Assembly (NCBI GenBank): GCA_046590705.1
Contig: JBKJUK010000085.1
Coordinates: forward strand, 1 to 14,319
Direction: 5' to 3'
DNA length: 14,319 nt
From: JBKJUK01 sp046590705
GTDB lineage: Bacteria > Acidobacteriota > Thermoanaerobaculia > Gp7-AA8
Each line of letters starts with the position of its first letter. Within the stretch, counting starts at the first letter, position 1. The notes under the pieces are model-generated. The model was not told where the DNA came from, did no database searches, and was given only the letters and a program-made list of their open reading frames with translations. Shown here one piece after another: positions 13,482-14,319 of the stretch. Both the position numbers and the translations under genes were made by a program.

Positions 13482-13765
13482 GACGCCAGCACTCGATTTC
13501 TCAACTTACTTCCGCAGTGCGCTCGTCCAGTGCATGACCACGTTGACTGGAGCGGACGTTGCGCGCTCGGTGAGAATAGGCATCAGAAAGCGCTGGCCAT
13601 CGCCGCTAACATCAAACCCATGCTCGTTATAGTTGAGCTTTGATTCGAAGAGCAGCTGCGGGACGCCTGCCTCGAAGCTGTCTTCACCCGAAGTCGAAAC
13701 GGACATCAACTTTCCGCGCGAAAAAAAGAATAACTCCCGGCCGTCAGCGCGCCATCGCGAACCAC
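13482..13765. repeat. 284-bp direct repeat, right copy
   Basis: Partner of 10101-10384, in the same orientation. It covers 24 bp after the stop plus the last 86 or so codons of the partial propeller gene. Unlike the left copy, here the sequence continues into an open coding frame. The pair brackets the plus-strand stub and kinase 4. Confidence 0.92.
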
Positions 13766-14319
13766 TTCCACCTTCCGTCGAAATCTGCCATCTCCCGCCA
13801 TCCGCCGCGAGTGAGAGAACGTACATTTCGGAGCGACCCGTTTCCTCCGAGCTGTACGCCAGCCATCGGCCGTCTGGAGAAATTCTCGGATATGCATCGG
13901 GAAAGTCGGTTTTCACGACGGCTCTCCCTTTACCGGTCGCCAGCTCATACATCCAGATGTCCATTCCCTTTTCTCCGACTTGTTCGGTCGCGATGAAGCG
14001 CCCATCGGCCGACCAGTCGAAGTGATGCACGCGAGATTCGCTCTGAACCAGTTTGCTTTCCAGCTGAGTACCATTCGACCTCTTGGTGTACAACCTGCCC
14101 GACCCCTCCCGATCGGAAATGAATGCGATCGTTCGCCCGTCGGGCGACCAGGCAGGGATCCAGTCCGGGCGTGCATCAAAAGTGAGGCGCGACATAGTTC
14201 CACGGGTTGAATCGATGATCCAGACGTCCCGCGACCCGGAGCGCTCGGCGCGATCAACAGCCACGAACTTTCCATCAGGTGATGCGTCGGGGTGATCGTA
14301 GCTTCCGAGGGGGCCGACT
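13506..14319 (-). CDS. PD40 beta-propeller protein, C-terminal part, probably a Ser/Thr kinase (5' end outside window)
   Basis: The frame is open to the right edge, so about 270 C-terminal residues are visible and the N-terminus is outside. GTG at 14264 is internal to a PD40 repeat (ASPDGKFVAV) and is not the start. Repeats include SPDGRTIAF, SADGRFIAT and SPDGRWLAY, then SEETGRSEMYVLS, RWRADGRELFFF and the tail DVSGDGQRFLMP...VVMHWTSALRK. This order and the SxE(S/T)GRxExYV signature match the propeller ends of kinases 1, 3 and 4, so the missing N-terminus is most likely a membrane helix and kinase domain, but a propeller-only or other sensor fusion is possible. It converges on kinase 4 across 213 bp. 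Confidence 0.88.
   Translation of the reverse strand, partial: VGPLGSYDHPDASPDGKFVAVDRAERSGSRDVWIIDSTRGTMSRLTFDARPDWIPAWSPDGRTIAFISDREGSGRLYTKRSNGTQLESKLVQSESRVHHFDWSADGRFIATEQVGEKGMDIWMYELATGKGRAVVKTDFPDAYPRISPDGRWLAYSSEETGRSEMYVLSLAADGGRWQISTEGGSGSRWRADGRELFFFSRGKLMSVSTSGEDSFEAGVPQLLFESKLNYNEHGFDVSGDGQRFLMPILTERATSAPVNVVMHWTSALRK

Noticed and set aside
10101..13765. Composite transposon with kinase 4 as cargo
   Set aside because: The flanking repeats are the 3' end of a propeller gene. They lack transposase, terminal inverted repeats and target duplications.

Overview
The window reads as GC-rich chromosomal DNA from a bacterium with a greatly expanded set of Hanks-type Ser/Thr protein kinases. 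Kinases fused through one membrane segment to a large C-terminal beta-propeller of WD40-like (PD40/TolB-type) repeats are characteristic of Acidobacteriota. I infer that phylum from architecture alone, with moderate confidence, because no rRNA or other taxonomic marker is present. There is no tRNA, CRISPR array, phage gene or recognisable transposase.

Layout, left to right: kinase-propeller 1 (67-2739, minus); a kinase-TolB-like-TPR protein (2955-5177, minus); an intergenic block with six hairpins built around three copies of a REP-like motif (5306-5577); kinase-propeller 3 (5812-8505, minus); a 649-bp leader region with two strong inverted repeats and a decayed zinc-ribbon-like reading frame; a YqjF/DUF2071-family protein (9155-9895, plus); a scrap region (9896-10607) holding two truncated propeller C-termini joined head to head; kinase-propeller 4 (10620-13292, plus), followed by a likely terminator; and the C-terminal part of another PD40 propeller protein (13506 to beyond the right edge, minus).

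Nearly all the coding sequence therefore belongs to one paralogous receptor-kinase family. Three complete members (890, 897 and about 890 aa) keep all core kinase residues and share an almost identical activation segment, with sequence LTQEGTI(L/I)GTFQYMAPEQL. They probably sense something with the extracytoplasmic propeller and signal through the cytoplasmic kinase. The fourth kinase has a different sensor/effector half and appears to have lost about 35 residues of the kinase C-lobe.

The region also records recent rearrangement. A 284-bp direct repeat, about 95% identical by my count, flanks kinase 4. One copy is a pseudogene carrying an in-frame stop, and it abuts the tail of a different paralog in the opposite orientation. 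The simplest reading is duplication plus deletion among paralogous kinases, that is, gene birth and death in a kinase cluster. The genes lie on both strands with long gaps and do not look like a single operon.
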